From the IMG/VR virus record IMGVR_UViG_3300021964_012356, positions 1 through 31,370 of that record: 31,370 bases of DNA, one strand, 5' to 3'. Positions within the stretch are counted from its first letter, which is position 1, and each line of letters begins with the position of its first letter. This document shows, one piece after another, positions 13,247 through 21,902 of the stretch. The position numbers and the translations under genes are program-made. This stretch comes from a virus. Below the pieces are notes generated by a model. The model did no database searches. It saw nothing but the letters and a program-made list of their open reading frames with translations, and was not told the DNA's origin.

Positions 13247-14280
13247 TGCCTAGGAACATATTAAACGTGGGTATAGTGGCCAATGATGGCACCGGTGACG
13301 ATTTCAGGGTGGCAGGGCAAAAGATCAATGATAACTTCGAAGAACTTTACGCGGAAACCGGTGTAGACACACAGATCGATTTTGACGGCAACAACATAAT
13401 AAGCACACTGTCAAACGCGGACATCAATATCATTCCCAGTGGGTCGGGTGTGGTTAGACTGCCTGCTCTGCGTTTCAATGGCAACAACATTGAGGCTATC
13501 AGGTCCAACGATGACATAAATTTGATAGGTTCGGGATCAGGCGGCGTTGCTTTGTCCCAGGTGGTGTTTACACAAAACGAGATCAGCGTCGCAGGCAACA
13601 ACAGCGACATAGACTTGACGCCAAGTGGTATTGGCCAAGTTGCGATTGATAACCTTGTAGTGGATAACCAGATCAATATTGTTGGAACCAGGATAGATGC
13701 AGTTGCCAGCAATTCGGACATCGTTCTTTATGCATCGGGTACAGGACAGTTGAAGATCGACAGTGTTATTATCAAACACAACACGGTCAAAACCAACATC
13801 AGCAACGAAGACCTAGAATTGACCGCCAGCGGATCAGGCACTGTAAAGTTAAATGATTTTAATTTACCATCAACAGATGGCACCACCAACCAATTTCTTA
13901 CCACTGACGGAAACAAAAACCTGTCATTCTCAACCCCGAGTCTGACGCTGTCTCTGTCCGACATCGACGACAACAGTGTTTCCAATACCGGAAGTGCCCA
14001 ATTTACGTTGGACAGTTTTGATTCGGCCACTTTCAGTGGTGCGGCTTACACACTGAGCATATCAGACACTACCAACGACAGGCATGAATGCGTAGATGTT
14101 GGTGTGATACACGACGGCTCCGTCGCATATGTGAACGATAATACATCTGTGACCAACTACACAGGATCTCTTTTGACCCTAGACGCAGATATAAGTGGTG
14201 GCAACGTTAGATTACTTGCTACTCCAATAAGTAACGACAGCATTACAATTAAATTTATAAGAAGGATTTTTGATGCCTAG
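13246..14280 (+). CDS. Tail-fibre protein with beta-rod repeats (fibre 2)
   Basis: 344 residues. N-terminal anchor motif ILNVGIVANDGTGDDFR, KINDNFEELY; about five repeats of the SN-x-DI-x-L-x-x-SGSG-x-V type between residues 35 and 210; then a hinge (TTNQFLTTDGNKNLSF) and a globular C-terminal domain (about 230-344) that includes SFDSATFSGAAYTLSI, HECVDVGVIHDG and DADISGGNVRLLATPIS. The whole architecture and length match fibre 3 downstream, so the pair arose by tandem duplication. The C-terminal domain is the likely receptor-binding or trimerisation tip. Start and stop overlap the neighbouring genes. Confidence 0.8.
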   Translation: MPRNILNVGIVANDGTGDDFRVAGQKINDNFEELYAETGVDTQIDFDGNNIISTLSNADINIIPSGSGVVRLPALRFNGNNIEAIRSNDDINLIGSGSGGVALSQVVFTQNEISVAGNNSDIDLTPSGIGQVAIDNLVVDNQINIVGTRIDAVASNSDIVLYASGTGQLKIDSVIIKHNTVKTNISNEDLELTASGSGTVKLNDFNLPSTDGTTNQFLTTDGNKNLSFSTPSLTLSLSDIDDNSVSNTGSAQFTLDSFDSATFSGAAYTLSISDTTNDRHECVDVGVIHDGSVAYVNDNTSVTNYTGSLLTLDADISGGNVRLLATPISNDSITIKFIRRIFDA

Positions 14281-15304
14281 ACATATTATCGACATAGGAA
14301 GCAACGCGAACGACGGCACCGGTGACACTCTGCGTGACGCCATGATCAAAATCAACGACAATTTTATTGAGTTGTACAACGAAACAGCGGTTGACTCGGG
14401 CATCACTATTTCGGGTAACAACATATCAGCAAACAGGTCAAATGACGACGTAGTTTTCGTGCCGGCAGGATCCGGCGCCGTGACATTTCCTGGTATAAAA
14501 ATAGATGACAACAACATTGTGGCCACAAGGTCAAATGATAATCTTAACCTTGTTCCAAGTGGATCGGGCGTTGTGAACTTGGGCTCTATCACGATAAGCG
14601 GAAACAATATATCAGGCACAAGGTCAAACGAAGACATCAATATAACTCCTTCAGGAACAGGAACGGTCAACATACCAAACCTTACTGTGGATGGTAGTAT
14701 CAACATCACAGACAACGAGATCAAAACTATTGCCTCAAACACGGACCTCTTGCTTTCTGCTTCTGGCACAGGATCGGTGATTGTGGACAGCATATCTATC
14801 AGAGACAACACGATCACAACCAATCAATCAAACGCAGATCTCGAGCTTTCCGCCAACGGAACAGGAACAGTGAGCATTAACGCCCTTAAATTCCCCACCG
14901 CTGACGGAGGGGCAGGAACATTCCTTAAAACAGATGGTAGCGGTAATTTGAGTTTTGCCAGTGCGGGACTCACGCTCAACCACAGCGAGATATCAGATTC
15001 CACTTACACCAGCAGTTCCAGTTCACAACAAAGTATCAATAGTTTTGATGCGGCATCATACAGAAGTGCCAAATACTTTATTTCGGTCAAAGATGCAGAT
15101 AATAATAGATATGAATTATCAGAGGTAGTAGTCACACACGACGGAGTAAACGGTTACGCGGCATCCACATCAGTGTCCAGCACCGGTGGAGCACTGGCAT
15201 CGTACGATGCCGATATAAGCGGCGGAAATGTTAGATTGCTCATGACACCAATCAGCAATAATTCCACAGTTTTCAAACTTCAAAGACTGTTAATTGACAT
15301 TTAG
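14273..15304 (+). CDS. Tail-fibre protein with beta-rod repeats (fibre 3)
   Basis: 343 residues from ATG 14273, with an AAGGA site upstream. It repeats the plan of fibre 2: IIDIGSNANDGTGDTLR, KINDNFIELY; five repeats such as GNNISGTRSNEDINITPSG; FLKTDGSGNLSFASAG hinge; C-terminal domain with SINSFDAASYRSAKYFISV, YELSEVVVTHDG and DADISGGNVRLLMTPIS. The SGGNVRLL-x-TPIS end is nearly identical to fibre 2 while the middle of the tip differs, the pattern expected if the tip is under selection for host range. Overlaps fibre 2 by 8 nt. Confidence 0.8.
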   Translation: MPRHIIDIGSNANDGTGDTLRDAMIKINDNFIELYNETAVDSGITISGNNISANRSNDDVVFVPAGSGAVTFPGIKIDDNNIVATRSNDNLNLVPSGSGVVNLGSITISGNNISGTRSNEDINITPSGTGTVNIPNLTVDGSINITDNEIKTIASNTDLLLSASGTGSVIVDSISIRDNTITTNQSNADLELSANGTGTVSINALKFPTADGGAGTFLKTDGSGNLSFASAGLTLNHSEISDSTYTSSSSSQQSINSFDAASYRSAKYFISVKDADNNRYELSEVVVTHDGVNGYAASTSVSSTGGALASYDADISGGNVRLLMTPISNNSTVFKLQRLLIDI

Positions 15305-15331
15305 ATTACATCAGGTTTATAAAAAATAAAA

Positions 15332-15337
15332 TAAATA
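15332..15337 (+). promoter_or_regulatory. Late-type promoter element before fibre 4
   Basis: AATAAATAACT, 7 nt upstream of ATG 15345, in the 40-base gap after fibre 3. Starts a new unit inside the fibre cluster. Confidence 0.45.
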
Positions 15338-15344
15338 ACTGCAT

Positions 15345-16886
15345 ATGGCACAACAGACAATTAACATAGGTTCTACAGCAAATGACGGTACAGGTGATCC
15401 GTTAAGAACAGCATTTGATAAAATAAACGACAACTTCAATGAGTTGTATGGAACAACAGCAGAAGCCAATGACTTGATCGAGGATACATCTCCACAACTT
15501 GGAGGCAACCTTGATGTAAATGGACAAAGAATAGTTACAGTAAGATCAAACGAAGACATCGTGTTAGATGCCGCTGGAACTGGTGAGGTTGTCATGGAAG
15601 GTGACACCAGAGTCAAAGGAGACCTTTACGCAGAAGGAAGAATTTATCTAGGTGATGATGCCGCTGATATCACACAGATCACAGGAAAATTAGAAGTCGA
15701 TTCTTTGGAATTCGATGGAGCCACAATAACAGGTTTAGTGACCAACGGTGATATCACAATCACACCAGAAGGTACAGGAAATGTTGTGCTATCCAAAGAA
15801 ACTACAATAGCAGAACAACTTACCGTAGACAGCAATATCAGAATCAGAGATAACGTAATTGAGGCCACTGCTTCAAATTCAGATATTGTGATCAATGCCG
15901 CTGGCACAGGAAATGTAGTAGCCGGAGCAATCAGAATAGCAAACAGCACAATCAGTTCAGACGATTCAACATTGGTAACCATAGCAGATGGTGTAAGGAT
16001 CACAGGAAACTCAGAGATGCAAGGAACAGCATCAGTGACAGGTGCCACCACTTTATCAAGCACACTGGCAGTGACAGGTGCGGTGACTTTGAGTGATACT
16101 CTTTCTGTCTCGGGTGCTACCACCATGGTGGGAAACACAACTATAGACAATATTATCATTAATGATTCTACAATCTCAACAGCGAGTAACGCCGACCTGA
16201 ACCTACAACCAGGTGGCACAGGAAATATAGTGGCTGGTGCTGTCACAATCAATGGAACAACTTTCAGTTCAACAGATTCTACAAAAATAACACTAGCAGA
16301 AAATGTTGACGTCACAGGCACATTAACCACAGCAAACATCAGCACGGTGGGAACACAAACAATCAACGGCACTTTAAATGTTGACTTCATAACAATCAAA
16401 GACAATGAAATTACCTCGAACGCTTCCGACAGCGATATCAACATCACCGCATCAGGCACAGGAAGTGTTGTAATCAACAGTCCGATAAGTTTACCAAACA
16501 ACCAAGACGTGAGCATCACAGGTTCGTTGGCAGTTGACAACATCACTGTAAATGGAAACACAATTTCAAGCACAACCGGTGGAATCACATTGACAGCGGC
16601 CGCTGGACAAACGGTTACTTCGTCAAGTCTGTTCACAGCAGGTGAGATACAGGCTACATTGATCGAAGGTACGACTATCAGAACAGACAAAATCCAAAGT
16701 GATACCTCCAACGGAGATATCTTGATAGACACTCAAGGAACTGGTGTTCTCGACATCAGAACAGCAACACAATCATCAGTTGGATCGGCTGGCGGAGCAA
16801 GTGCTTTACCTGCCACACCTACCGGTTACATCGAAGTAAAAGTCGGTGGTACAGCATACGTTATACCGTACTACGCTAAATCATAA
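15345..16886 (+). CDS. Long tail-fibre protein (fibre 4)
   Basis: 513 residues. It opens with the clearest version of the shared anchor, TINIGSTANDGTGDPLR, KINDNFNELYGTT, then runs through about a dozen related strands: GTGEVVMEG, LEVDSLEFDGATITG, TASNSDIVINAAGTGNV, and a Ser/Thr-rich part (ATTLSSTLAVTGAVTLSDT). The C-terminus is short and distinct: ASALPATPTGYIEV, KVGGTAYVIPYYAKS, as in other marine myovirus fibre tips. Long antisense open frames across this gene are caused by its repeat codons. Likely the distal fibre or baseplate-attached fibre; the exact T4 counterpart cannot be told. Confidence 0.8.
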   Translation: MAQQTINIGSTANDGTGDPLRTAFDKINDNFNELYGTTAEANDLIEDTSPQLGGNLDVNGQRIVTVRSNEDIVLDAAGTGEVVMEGDTRVKGDLYAEGRIYLGDDAADITQITGKLEVDSLEFDGATITGLVTNGDITITPEGTGNVVLSKETTIAEQLTVDSNIRIRDNVIEATASNSDIVINAAGTGNVVAGAIRIANSTISSDDSTLVTIADGVRITGNSEMQGTASVTGATTLSSTLAVTGAVTLSDTLSVSGATTMVGNTTIDNIIINDSTISTASNADLNLQPGGTGNIVAGAVTINGTTFSSTDSTKITLAENVDVTGTLTTANISTVGTQTINGTLNVDFITIKDNEITSNASDSDINITASGTGSVVINSPISLPNNQDVSITGSLAVDNITVNGNTISSTTGGITLTAAAGQTVTSSSLFTAGEIQATLIEGTTIRTDKIQSDTSNGDILIDTQGTGVLDIRTATQSSVGSAGGASALPATPTGYIEVKVGGTAYVIPYYAKS

Positions 16887-16901
16887 TACATAAAAACCTA
16901 A

Positions 16902-16907
16902 TAAATA
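16902..16907 (+). promoter_or_regulatory. Late-type promoter element before the Ig-like gene
   Basis: AATAAATACC, 21 nt upstream of ATG 16929, giving room for a short leader with a GGGAAG stretch. Confidence 0.5.
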
Positions 16908-16928
16908 CCATTGGGAAGTAAGACAAAT

Positions 16929-19475
16929 ATGGCAAATGTCACATGGTCAACGCCAGCGGGATCGCTAGGCATTATCAATGAACGTGATTTGTTTTCTAAG
17001 CAATTAGAAGCAAACACAGGCGACAGTACCAGTTTGACTTACTCCAAAATCGCAGGAACCCTACCTCCCGGTATAAATCTTACTTCCACAGGTTTACTGC
17101 AAGGAACTCCATTTGAAGTTGCGACACGATCTCTTTATGAGTTTGTGATTCGTGCTTCAGATGGTTCCATCATAAGCGACAGGACTTTCAGCCTACAGGT
17201 GCTGGGTGCAGATATTCCTTCCTTCACTACTCCAGAAGGAGTGATTGACTTGTCAGATTCAACTCGTGTGGGAAATAAATGGGTTCTGGATGGTTCATAC
17301 ATAGAATTTCAAGTTCAGGCCACTGACACAGATACTGCGGCTGGACAACAATTGATATACGATATAAAATCCGGTACATTGCCACCTGGTGTTTCCATGA
17401 GTCCATCCGGACTTATTTCTGGAACAGTCCTGTTGACCGATGACCAAAAGTTTGGAGTGTATGGTGGATACGATAATGTGTTTGCCTATGATGATATACC
17501 CTACGACCCTACTGCTTTTTCCAAATCACGTTCACAAAATTTTGAGTTCGTTGTAAGAGTATCCGATGGCGCATCCACCGTAGAACAGGTCAATAGTATA
17601 TTTGTTTACACCGCCGACTTTTGGAAAATTGACAACAACAGGATCACAGTAGATCAAACAGTATATGATGGTTATCCATTGTTGATGAGTTTGAGTTCCA
17701 ACCGGAGACCAGTCTTCCAGACGGAATCAAACTTGGGCACATTCAGACATGACAACAATGTTGTCATAAAGATCGATGTGGTTGATTTTGATCCATTACA
17801 AGCAGACCTACAGTACAGTATCGTGTCCGGAGCATTGCCAACAGGACTTTCCATAGATATAAACACCGGAGAGATAAGTGGCACACTTCAATCTCAGCCG
17901 GCAGTCGAGAGCAGTTTCACTTTCACAATCAGGGCATCGAGAATCGCATATGATGGAGTGACGGTGTTCAGCGATAAAACTTTCACCATGACGGTGATAG
18001 GAGAAATAGATGTGGGCATAGCATTCACAACTGCGGCAGATCTAGGAACTGTCACGGCCGGGATACCTAGTTTGCTGTCTATTACCGCAGAGGCAGAACA
18101 GTCCGGAAGCGTTTTGAATTACACGGTTACCCAAGGAAGCCTGCCCACTGGACTTTCTCTGAGTGACCAAGGAAACATAATCGGCAAGGTTGATCTCACA
18201 GAATTCACAACGCTTGATACCAACCAGGTTACTTTTGATACAAACACAATGAGTTTTGATAGGAAATATAGTTTCACGGTAAGCGTGACGGATCAATATC
18301 TGCAGTCTAGCACCACGAGGGAATTCTCTCTCACAGTTAAATTGCCATATGGTCAGGAATACGGAAATCTTTCTGCACATGGTCTCATAAGCAAGATCGA
18401 TAGAGATATATTCTATCAGATATCTCAGGATCCAAACATCAACAATAGCGAGAATATTTTCAGGTCAGAAGATGATAGTTTTGGTATAAAAACAAATGCT
18501 GAGATGCTTCTGGTATCAGGACTACAACATCAAACTCTAAACACTCTACAACAACAAATGGAAAGAAATCACGAACCCAAAACACTTTATTTTGGAGAAA
18601 TAAAAACAGCAGTGGCCAAATCCAATGGCGTGCCTATATACGAAGTTGTTTACATAGAGATGAAAGACAACTTGGTCAACAATCTTGGAACTCCGATTTC
18701 GTCAACAATTGACCTTAGATCAAATATCTATAAACCATTGATAGGTCCGTTGGCCGATGCCTCTAGAATTACTGCCGACTACGAAGTTTACAACGTCACT
18801 ACCAACACTGGCTTGAGTTTCAGCATAGCAGGATCAAAATTAAGATACGCTAATCCTTTGAGTGCTGACTTAGGAATATTTGAACAACTTTTTCCAAACG
18901 CTGTGGAAAATATGAGAGCCAGGATGAAGTCACTTGGTCAGAGAGAATATGTTCATTTGCCATTATGGATGAGGACCAGCCAAGACAACACCGGGGTGCC
19001 TTTGGGCTACAAACCTGCTATGGTCATTGCCTACTGTAAACCAGGAAGGGCACAATTTGTAAAAGGCAAAATATTACAAAAAAATATCGATTTCAAGGAC
19101 ATTGATTTCAAAATCGAAAGGTACGTGACTGATATCAATCTAGTCGACACTCCGGACATAGTAACAGACGGAAGCACAAAACAGTTCACGTTGAACGAGA
19201 TAGTTCACGAGGAAGAAATAAAAATCAGAGAGGATTCAAACGTATTGATATATGGCGATCAAATTACCTCGGACAACAGCAAGGACCCTGTCTATCTCAC
19301 CGCGGATACATTATTGAGAAGTGTTGACTACGAACCACAGTTCAATTTAACCCACGATGGAAGCACACAAAAAACCACCATTAACTTTACCAACGCTCCG
19401 GCAAGCACGAGTAAGATAAGAGTGGAAAGGATTGGTGATAAATACCTTGGATTCAAAAAGAAGTTAAAGGAATAA
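16929..19475 (+). CDS. Large virion adhesin with putative Ig (He_PIG) domains
   Basis: 848 residues from ATG 16929; the TTG at 16911 lies in the promoter region. The N-terminal half has four He_PIG-type Ig folds, each marked by a (G-x-LPPG-x-x-x-x-x-x-G-x-I/L-x-GT) turn: GTLPPGINLTSTGLLQGTP, GTLPPGVSMSPSGLISGT, GALPTGLSIDINTGEISGT and GSLPTGLSLSDQGNIIGK. The C-terminal half (about 480-848) has no repeat I recognise: it includes YGNLSAHGLISKIDRD, a Leu/Gln-rich helix and a final DGSTQKTTINFTNAP strand pair. Ig-like domains on phage virions usually bind surface sugars weakly. Position among fibres makes a virion protein likely. Confidence 0.82.
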   Translation: MANVTWSTPAGSLGIINERDLFSKQLEANTGDSTSLTYSKIAGTLPPGINLTSTGLLQGTPFEVATRSLYEFVIRASDGSIISDRTFSLQVLGADIPSFTTPEGVIDLSDSTRVGNKWVLDGSYIEFQVQATDTDTAAGQQLIYDIKSGTLPPGVSMSPSGLISGTVLLTDDQKFGVYGGYDNVFAYDDIPYDPTAFSKSRSQNFEFVVRVSDGASTVEQVNSIFVYTADFWKIDNNRITVDQTVYDGYPLLMSLSSNRRPVFQTESNLGTFRHDNNVVIKIDVVDFDPLQADLQYSIVSGALPTGLSIDINTGEISGTLQSQPAVESSFTFTIRASRIAYDGVTVFSDKTFTMTVIGEIDVGIAFTTAADLGTVTAGIPSLLSITAEAEQSGSVLNYTVTQGSLPTGLSLSDQGNIIGKVDLTEFTTLDTNQVTFDTNTMSFDRKYSFTVSVTDQYLQSSTTREFSLTVKLPYGQEYGNLSAHGLISKIDRDIFYQISQDPNINNSENIFRSEDDSFGIKTNAEMLLVSGLQHQTLNTLQQQMERNHEPKTLYFGEIKTAVAKSNGVPIYEVVYIEMKDNLVNNLGTPISSTIDLRSNIYKPLIGPLADASRITADYEVYNVTTNTGLSFSIAGSKLRYANPLSADLGIFEQLFPNAVENMRARMKSLGQREYVHLPLWMRTSQDNTGVPLGYKPAMVIAYCKPGRAQFVKGKILQKNIDFKDIDFKIERYVTDINLVDTPDIVTDGSTKQFTLNEIVHEEEIKIREDSNVLIYGDQITSDNSKDPVYLTADTLLRSVDYEPQFNLTHDGSTQKTTINFTNAPASTSKIRVERIGDKYLGFKKKLKE

Positions 19476-19478
19476 ACA

Positions 19479-20051
19479 ATGGCTAGTGATATAGTACCAG
19501 GAAATATAGATGGAACTTTCCCAATAGCAGGGCAAGACAATTCATCACAGGGATTCAGAGATAATTTTACCGCTATCAAAAATAACTTTACAGAAGCAAA
19601 ATCAGAGATTGAGGATCTCCAGGCCAACAAAGCCAGCCTAAATGCTACGTCTAATTTTGCGGACAACACAGTGTCTAGAGCGGTGTTCAAAGATACAGCA
19701 CTGACTGTGTATGACCATGGAACAGTTGCCAGTGGCACACTTACATTGAACCATGAGAACGGACACTACCACAAAGTTATCTTGACAGGTGACATAGATT
19801 TGGCCTACAGCAATTTACCAGCGGCTGGAACTGTTGGTAGATTTTTACTTCAGGTTACCTATTCAGGAACGCCGAGGACTATCACTGTGACAACAGCAAC
19901 AAAACTTTCAACAGATATCACCGGAGTGGACGGATCATCTAGACAGATAACTGTGCCAACAACCGGCGTATACATATATGAATTGTTTACCCCAGACGCA
20001 GGAACCAATGTGTTCATGCATCAATTGGGCCAGAACTATTTTAGTGGATAG
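19479..20051 (+). CDS. Fibre- or virion-associated protein with N-terminal coiled coil
   Basis: 190 residues, 3 nt after the Ig-like gene with an AAAGGA site. N-terminal SDIVPGNIDGTFPIAGQDN, then FRDNFTAIKNNFTEAKSEIEDLQANKA, a short coiled coil that mirrors the (KINDNFNELY) motif of the other fibres, followed by a beta-rich domain (about 65-190; GTVASGTLTLNHENGHYHKV, RTITVTTATKL). This product is commonly found beside fibres in T4-like marine phages as far as I recall, and is called structural there. A TAAATACC at 19441-19448, inside the previous gene, could be an extra late promoter. Confidence 0.72.
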   Translation: MASDIVPGNIDGTFPIAGQDNSSQGFRDNFTAIKNNFTEAKSEIEDLQANKASLNATSNFADNTVSRAVFKDTALTVYDHGTVASGTLTLNHENGHYHKVILTGDIDLAYSNLPAAGTVGRFLLQVTYSGTPRTITVTTATKLSTDITGVDGSSRQITVPTTGVYIYELFTPDAGTNVFMHQLGQNYFSG

Positions 20052-20056
20052 ATGAT

Positions 20057-20311
20057 ATGTATTTCCACCCACTCCAACAGGAATTAGGAAATCTTTCAGA
20101 CGAAGAATTGTCAAAAAAGATACAGGAGTTGACCAAAAAGAAAACTTCCGCAGTCAGATTCTCACGTAACCCCCAATTGTTATCACAATTAACCGAAGCG
20201 TTAGAAAGTTATCGTTCAGAACTGAGACAAAGAAGAATCAAGAACTGGCAAGACAATTTCAAAAAAGCCAGAGGGGAACCAGATCTAGGCGAACTGATAA
20301 ACATCGAATAA
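20057..20311 (+). CDS. Small helical phage protein
   Basis: 84 residues, highly charged and almost wholly helical: LSDEELSKKIQELTKKKTSA, a middle ALESYRSELRQRRIKNWQDN and an acidic tail EPDLGELINIE. No membrane segment. The helical pattern fits an assembly chaperone or oligomeric scaffold, but I cannot name a family. It starts 5 nt after the previous stop, so it is in the same message. Confidence 0.72.
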   Translation: MYFHPLQQELGNLSDEELSKKIQELTKKKTSAVRFSRNPQLLSQLTEALESYRSELRQRRIKNWQDNFKKARGEPDLGELINIE

Positions 20312-20323
20312 TAATTAAGTTTG

Positions 20324-20965
20324 ATGTCTAAAAGATCGTTCACTTGGAACACTAACTTCAAATCAATAATAGTTGTAGACAGCGAACTGTTCGTCAACAC
20401 CTATGATGTCAAACTTCATATCCAACCAGTGACAGGTGATCTACAGGAACAAAGTTACTACTTTGAGAGACTAAAATTTTTATTCAGCAGTGTTTTTGGT
20501 AACACCATTGTATTAGATACCAACGAACCTTTGTACCAAATACTAAAAACCAGCACATCAAACAGGTTTATTCAATTACCAAAACCGCCTTTTGATCAAA
20601 TCATGGCCGGTGTCTGTTTTACAAAGTCAAATGCTGTTCTTGATGGTAAGATATTTGTTAATCAGTTAGAACTATCAAGTTACCAAGGCGACGGAATTAC
20701 CTACAGTGTGGGCAAGGACTCACCCGAATTAGATCTTTTAGATGTTGACAATTGGTTCTCAGAAAAATATAATACATTTGACCCATGGTGGTTGAGAGCC
20801 GACACAGCAACATATGACGAAGAACTTAAAAAAGGCATATACACAGGTCACTTCAATTGGTATGGAAACAATAATGAAAAACTAGTCGACGACAAAGAAA
20901 AACATGCTAAAATATTTAAATTTAACTCAAAGGTTATAGAAGGTGGCAAAGACAAAAAGAAATGA
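20324..20965 (+). CDS. Phage protein of unknown function upstream of DnaE-like gene
   Basis: 213 residues from ATG 20324 (an in-frame TTG at 20321 is less likely). The N-terminal two thirds look like an alpha/beta domain (SIIVVDSELFVNTYDVKL, FGNTIVLDTNEPLYQIL, IMAGVCFTKSNAVLDGKIF); the C-terminal third is acidic and aromatic (NTFDPWWLRADT, FNWYGNNNEKL) and ends in a Lys-rich tail. No catalytic motif seen. It overlaps the next gene by 23 nt, so it may work with the DnaE-like protein, which is inference from position only. Confidence 0.72.
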   Translation: MSKRSFTWNTNFKSIIVVDSELFVNTYDVKLHIQPVTGDLQEQSYYFERLKFLFSSVFGNTIVLDTNEPLYQILKTSTSNRFIQLPKPPFDQIMAGVCFTKSNAVLDGKIFVNQLELSSYQGDGITYSVGKDSPELDLLDVDNWFSEKYNTFDPWWLRADTATYDEELKKGIYTGHFNWYGNNNEKLVDDKEKHAKIFKFNSKVIEGGKDKKK

Positions 20966-21464
20966 GTATGGACAATGTTTTTTTGAAGAGGACGAAGTTT
21001 TGGAACATATCTACAGCAACCCAGATGCTGAACTTCACAAACTGTATATAAACAATTACGAAAAATTCAATCAATCTATAAAGTCCACAGGTATAGACAT
21101 GACACTGTTACCGGAACCACCTGTGGTCCAACATTCAATAGAAACTTTTGATCAGACTTATATCAACGACTGGAACATGCCCGACAGTTACAAACAAATG
21201 GATCTTAAGTCATATCTGTTAGACAAATGTCAAAATGAATCTGAAATACAAAGAGTAAATGATGAATATAGTCAGTTCGAAAGTAAAAAGTTTTTAGACG
21301 TACTTAAATTTTTGGTATATTTTGTGGACACTCTTAGGAAAAATAATGTTGTATGGGGACTCGGAAGAGGCAGTTCAGTGTCCAGTTTCTGTCTTTTTCT
21401 AATCGGAGTACACAAAATAAACCCAATTGTGTATGATTTAGATTTCAACGAATTTATGAGATGA
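20943..21464 (+). CDS. DnaE-like (C-family polymerase) palm fragment
   Basis: 173 residues from GTG 20943; no other start is near. The C-terminal third aligns with bacterial DNA polymerase III alpha: KFLDVLKFLVYFVDTLRKN matches the helix before the palm, WGLGRGSSVSSFCLFLIG matches the nucleotide-binding GRGSAAGS loop, and HKINPIVYDLDFNEFMR matches the DPLxYDLLFERF stretch. The frame stops exactly there, before the PDxDxDF residues that hold the catalytic metals. There is no second part downstream: the next gene is unrelated. The N-terminal part has no PHP domain. It cannot be a polymerase as it stands; a structural or regulatory remnant is possible. The likeness is fairly strong. Confidence 0.75.
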   Translation: MAKTKRNEYGQCFFEEDEVLEHIYSNPDAELHKLYINNYEKFNQSIKSTGIDMTLLPEPPVVQHSIETFDQTYINDWNMPDSYKQMDLKSYLLDKCQNESEIQRVNDEYSQFESKKFLDVLKFLVYFVDTLRKNNVVWGLGRGSSVSSFCLFLIGVHKINPIVYDLDFNEFMR

Positions 21465-21492
21465 TAAGTAAAAATAAGAAAAAGGAGAAGTA

Positions 21493-21882
21493 ATGGTAAA
21501 CAGACCAGCGAACAAGAAAATGTATAGAACCATGCAGGGAAGGTTAGTCGACATCGACCGTTTGAGGGCATCCAACGAAAACGTGCCAGCAGTAGGCAAT
21601 ATGAATGTGAATGCCAGAGGAGATGTTTTAGGACCCAGAGGAAAGATTGCCAAAACAAAGGAACAGGTAATGAAACAATATTACCAAACACCAAAAGGCA
21701 AAGCCGACGACACACCTATTCAAAAGGTACCAGAACCCAAGCCTATACCACAGGTGAGAGTTGAACAGGTCAAAACTATGAACCCTACTGTTAAAACAGC
21801 AGTAAAAAATACGGTCCAAAAAGAAACTACCAAAACAGAGAACAAAAGCGGTATAGACGCGGCTCTTGACGGCATAGAATAA
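21493..21882 (+). CDS. Conserved T4-like phage protein, Pro/Lys-rich tail
   Basis: 129 residues preceded by AAAGGAG. N-terminal half is compact and conserved-looking (KKMYRTMQGRLVDIDRLRAS, VPAVGNMNVNARGDVLGPRG); the C-terminal half is a low-complexity linker rich in Pro, Lys, Thr and Val ending in a small acidic helix SGIDAALDGIE. I recall the MYRTMQG and NARGD segments from T4-like marine phage proteins of unknown role. Probably cytoplasmic or virion-internal. The end of the gene holds the -35 box of the co-chaperonin promoter. Confidence 0.75.
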   Translation: MVNRPANKKMYRTMQGRLVDIDRLRASNENVPAVGNMNVNARGDVLGPRGKIAKTKEQVMKQYYQTPKGKADDTPIQKVPEPKPIPQVRVEQVKTMNPTVKTAVKNTVQKETTKTENKSGIDAALDGIE

Positions 21883-21894
21883 ATCATATATAAT
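21866..21894 (+). promoter_or_regulatory. Sigma70-type promoter before the co-chaperonin gene
   Basis: TTGACG at 21866-21871, 17-nt spacer, TATAAT at 21889-21894, 8 nt to ATG 21903. Eleven of twelve consensus bases. Confidence 0.7.
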
Positions 21895-21902
21895 AGTTCT
21901 TG

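Noticed and set aside
14212-14823. Antisense open frame (203 codons) across the fibre 2/3 junction
   Set aside because: Same cause: repeat-driven shadow of the sense genes, spanning two real coupled genes.
15644-16732. Long antisense open frame (362 codons) across fibre 4
   Set aside because: It mirrors the repeated codons of the sense gene, has a low-complexity Val/Ser/Pro composition and no upstream signals; the sense frame has a recognised fibre layout.
12900-16750. Regularly spaced repeats that could suggest a CRISPR or DNA repeat array
   Set aside because: The periodicity of about 84-90 bases is at protein level (28-30-residue beta-rod repeats); DNA copies are diverged and lie within open frames.
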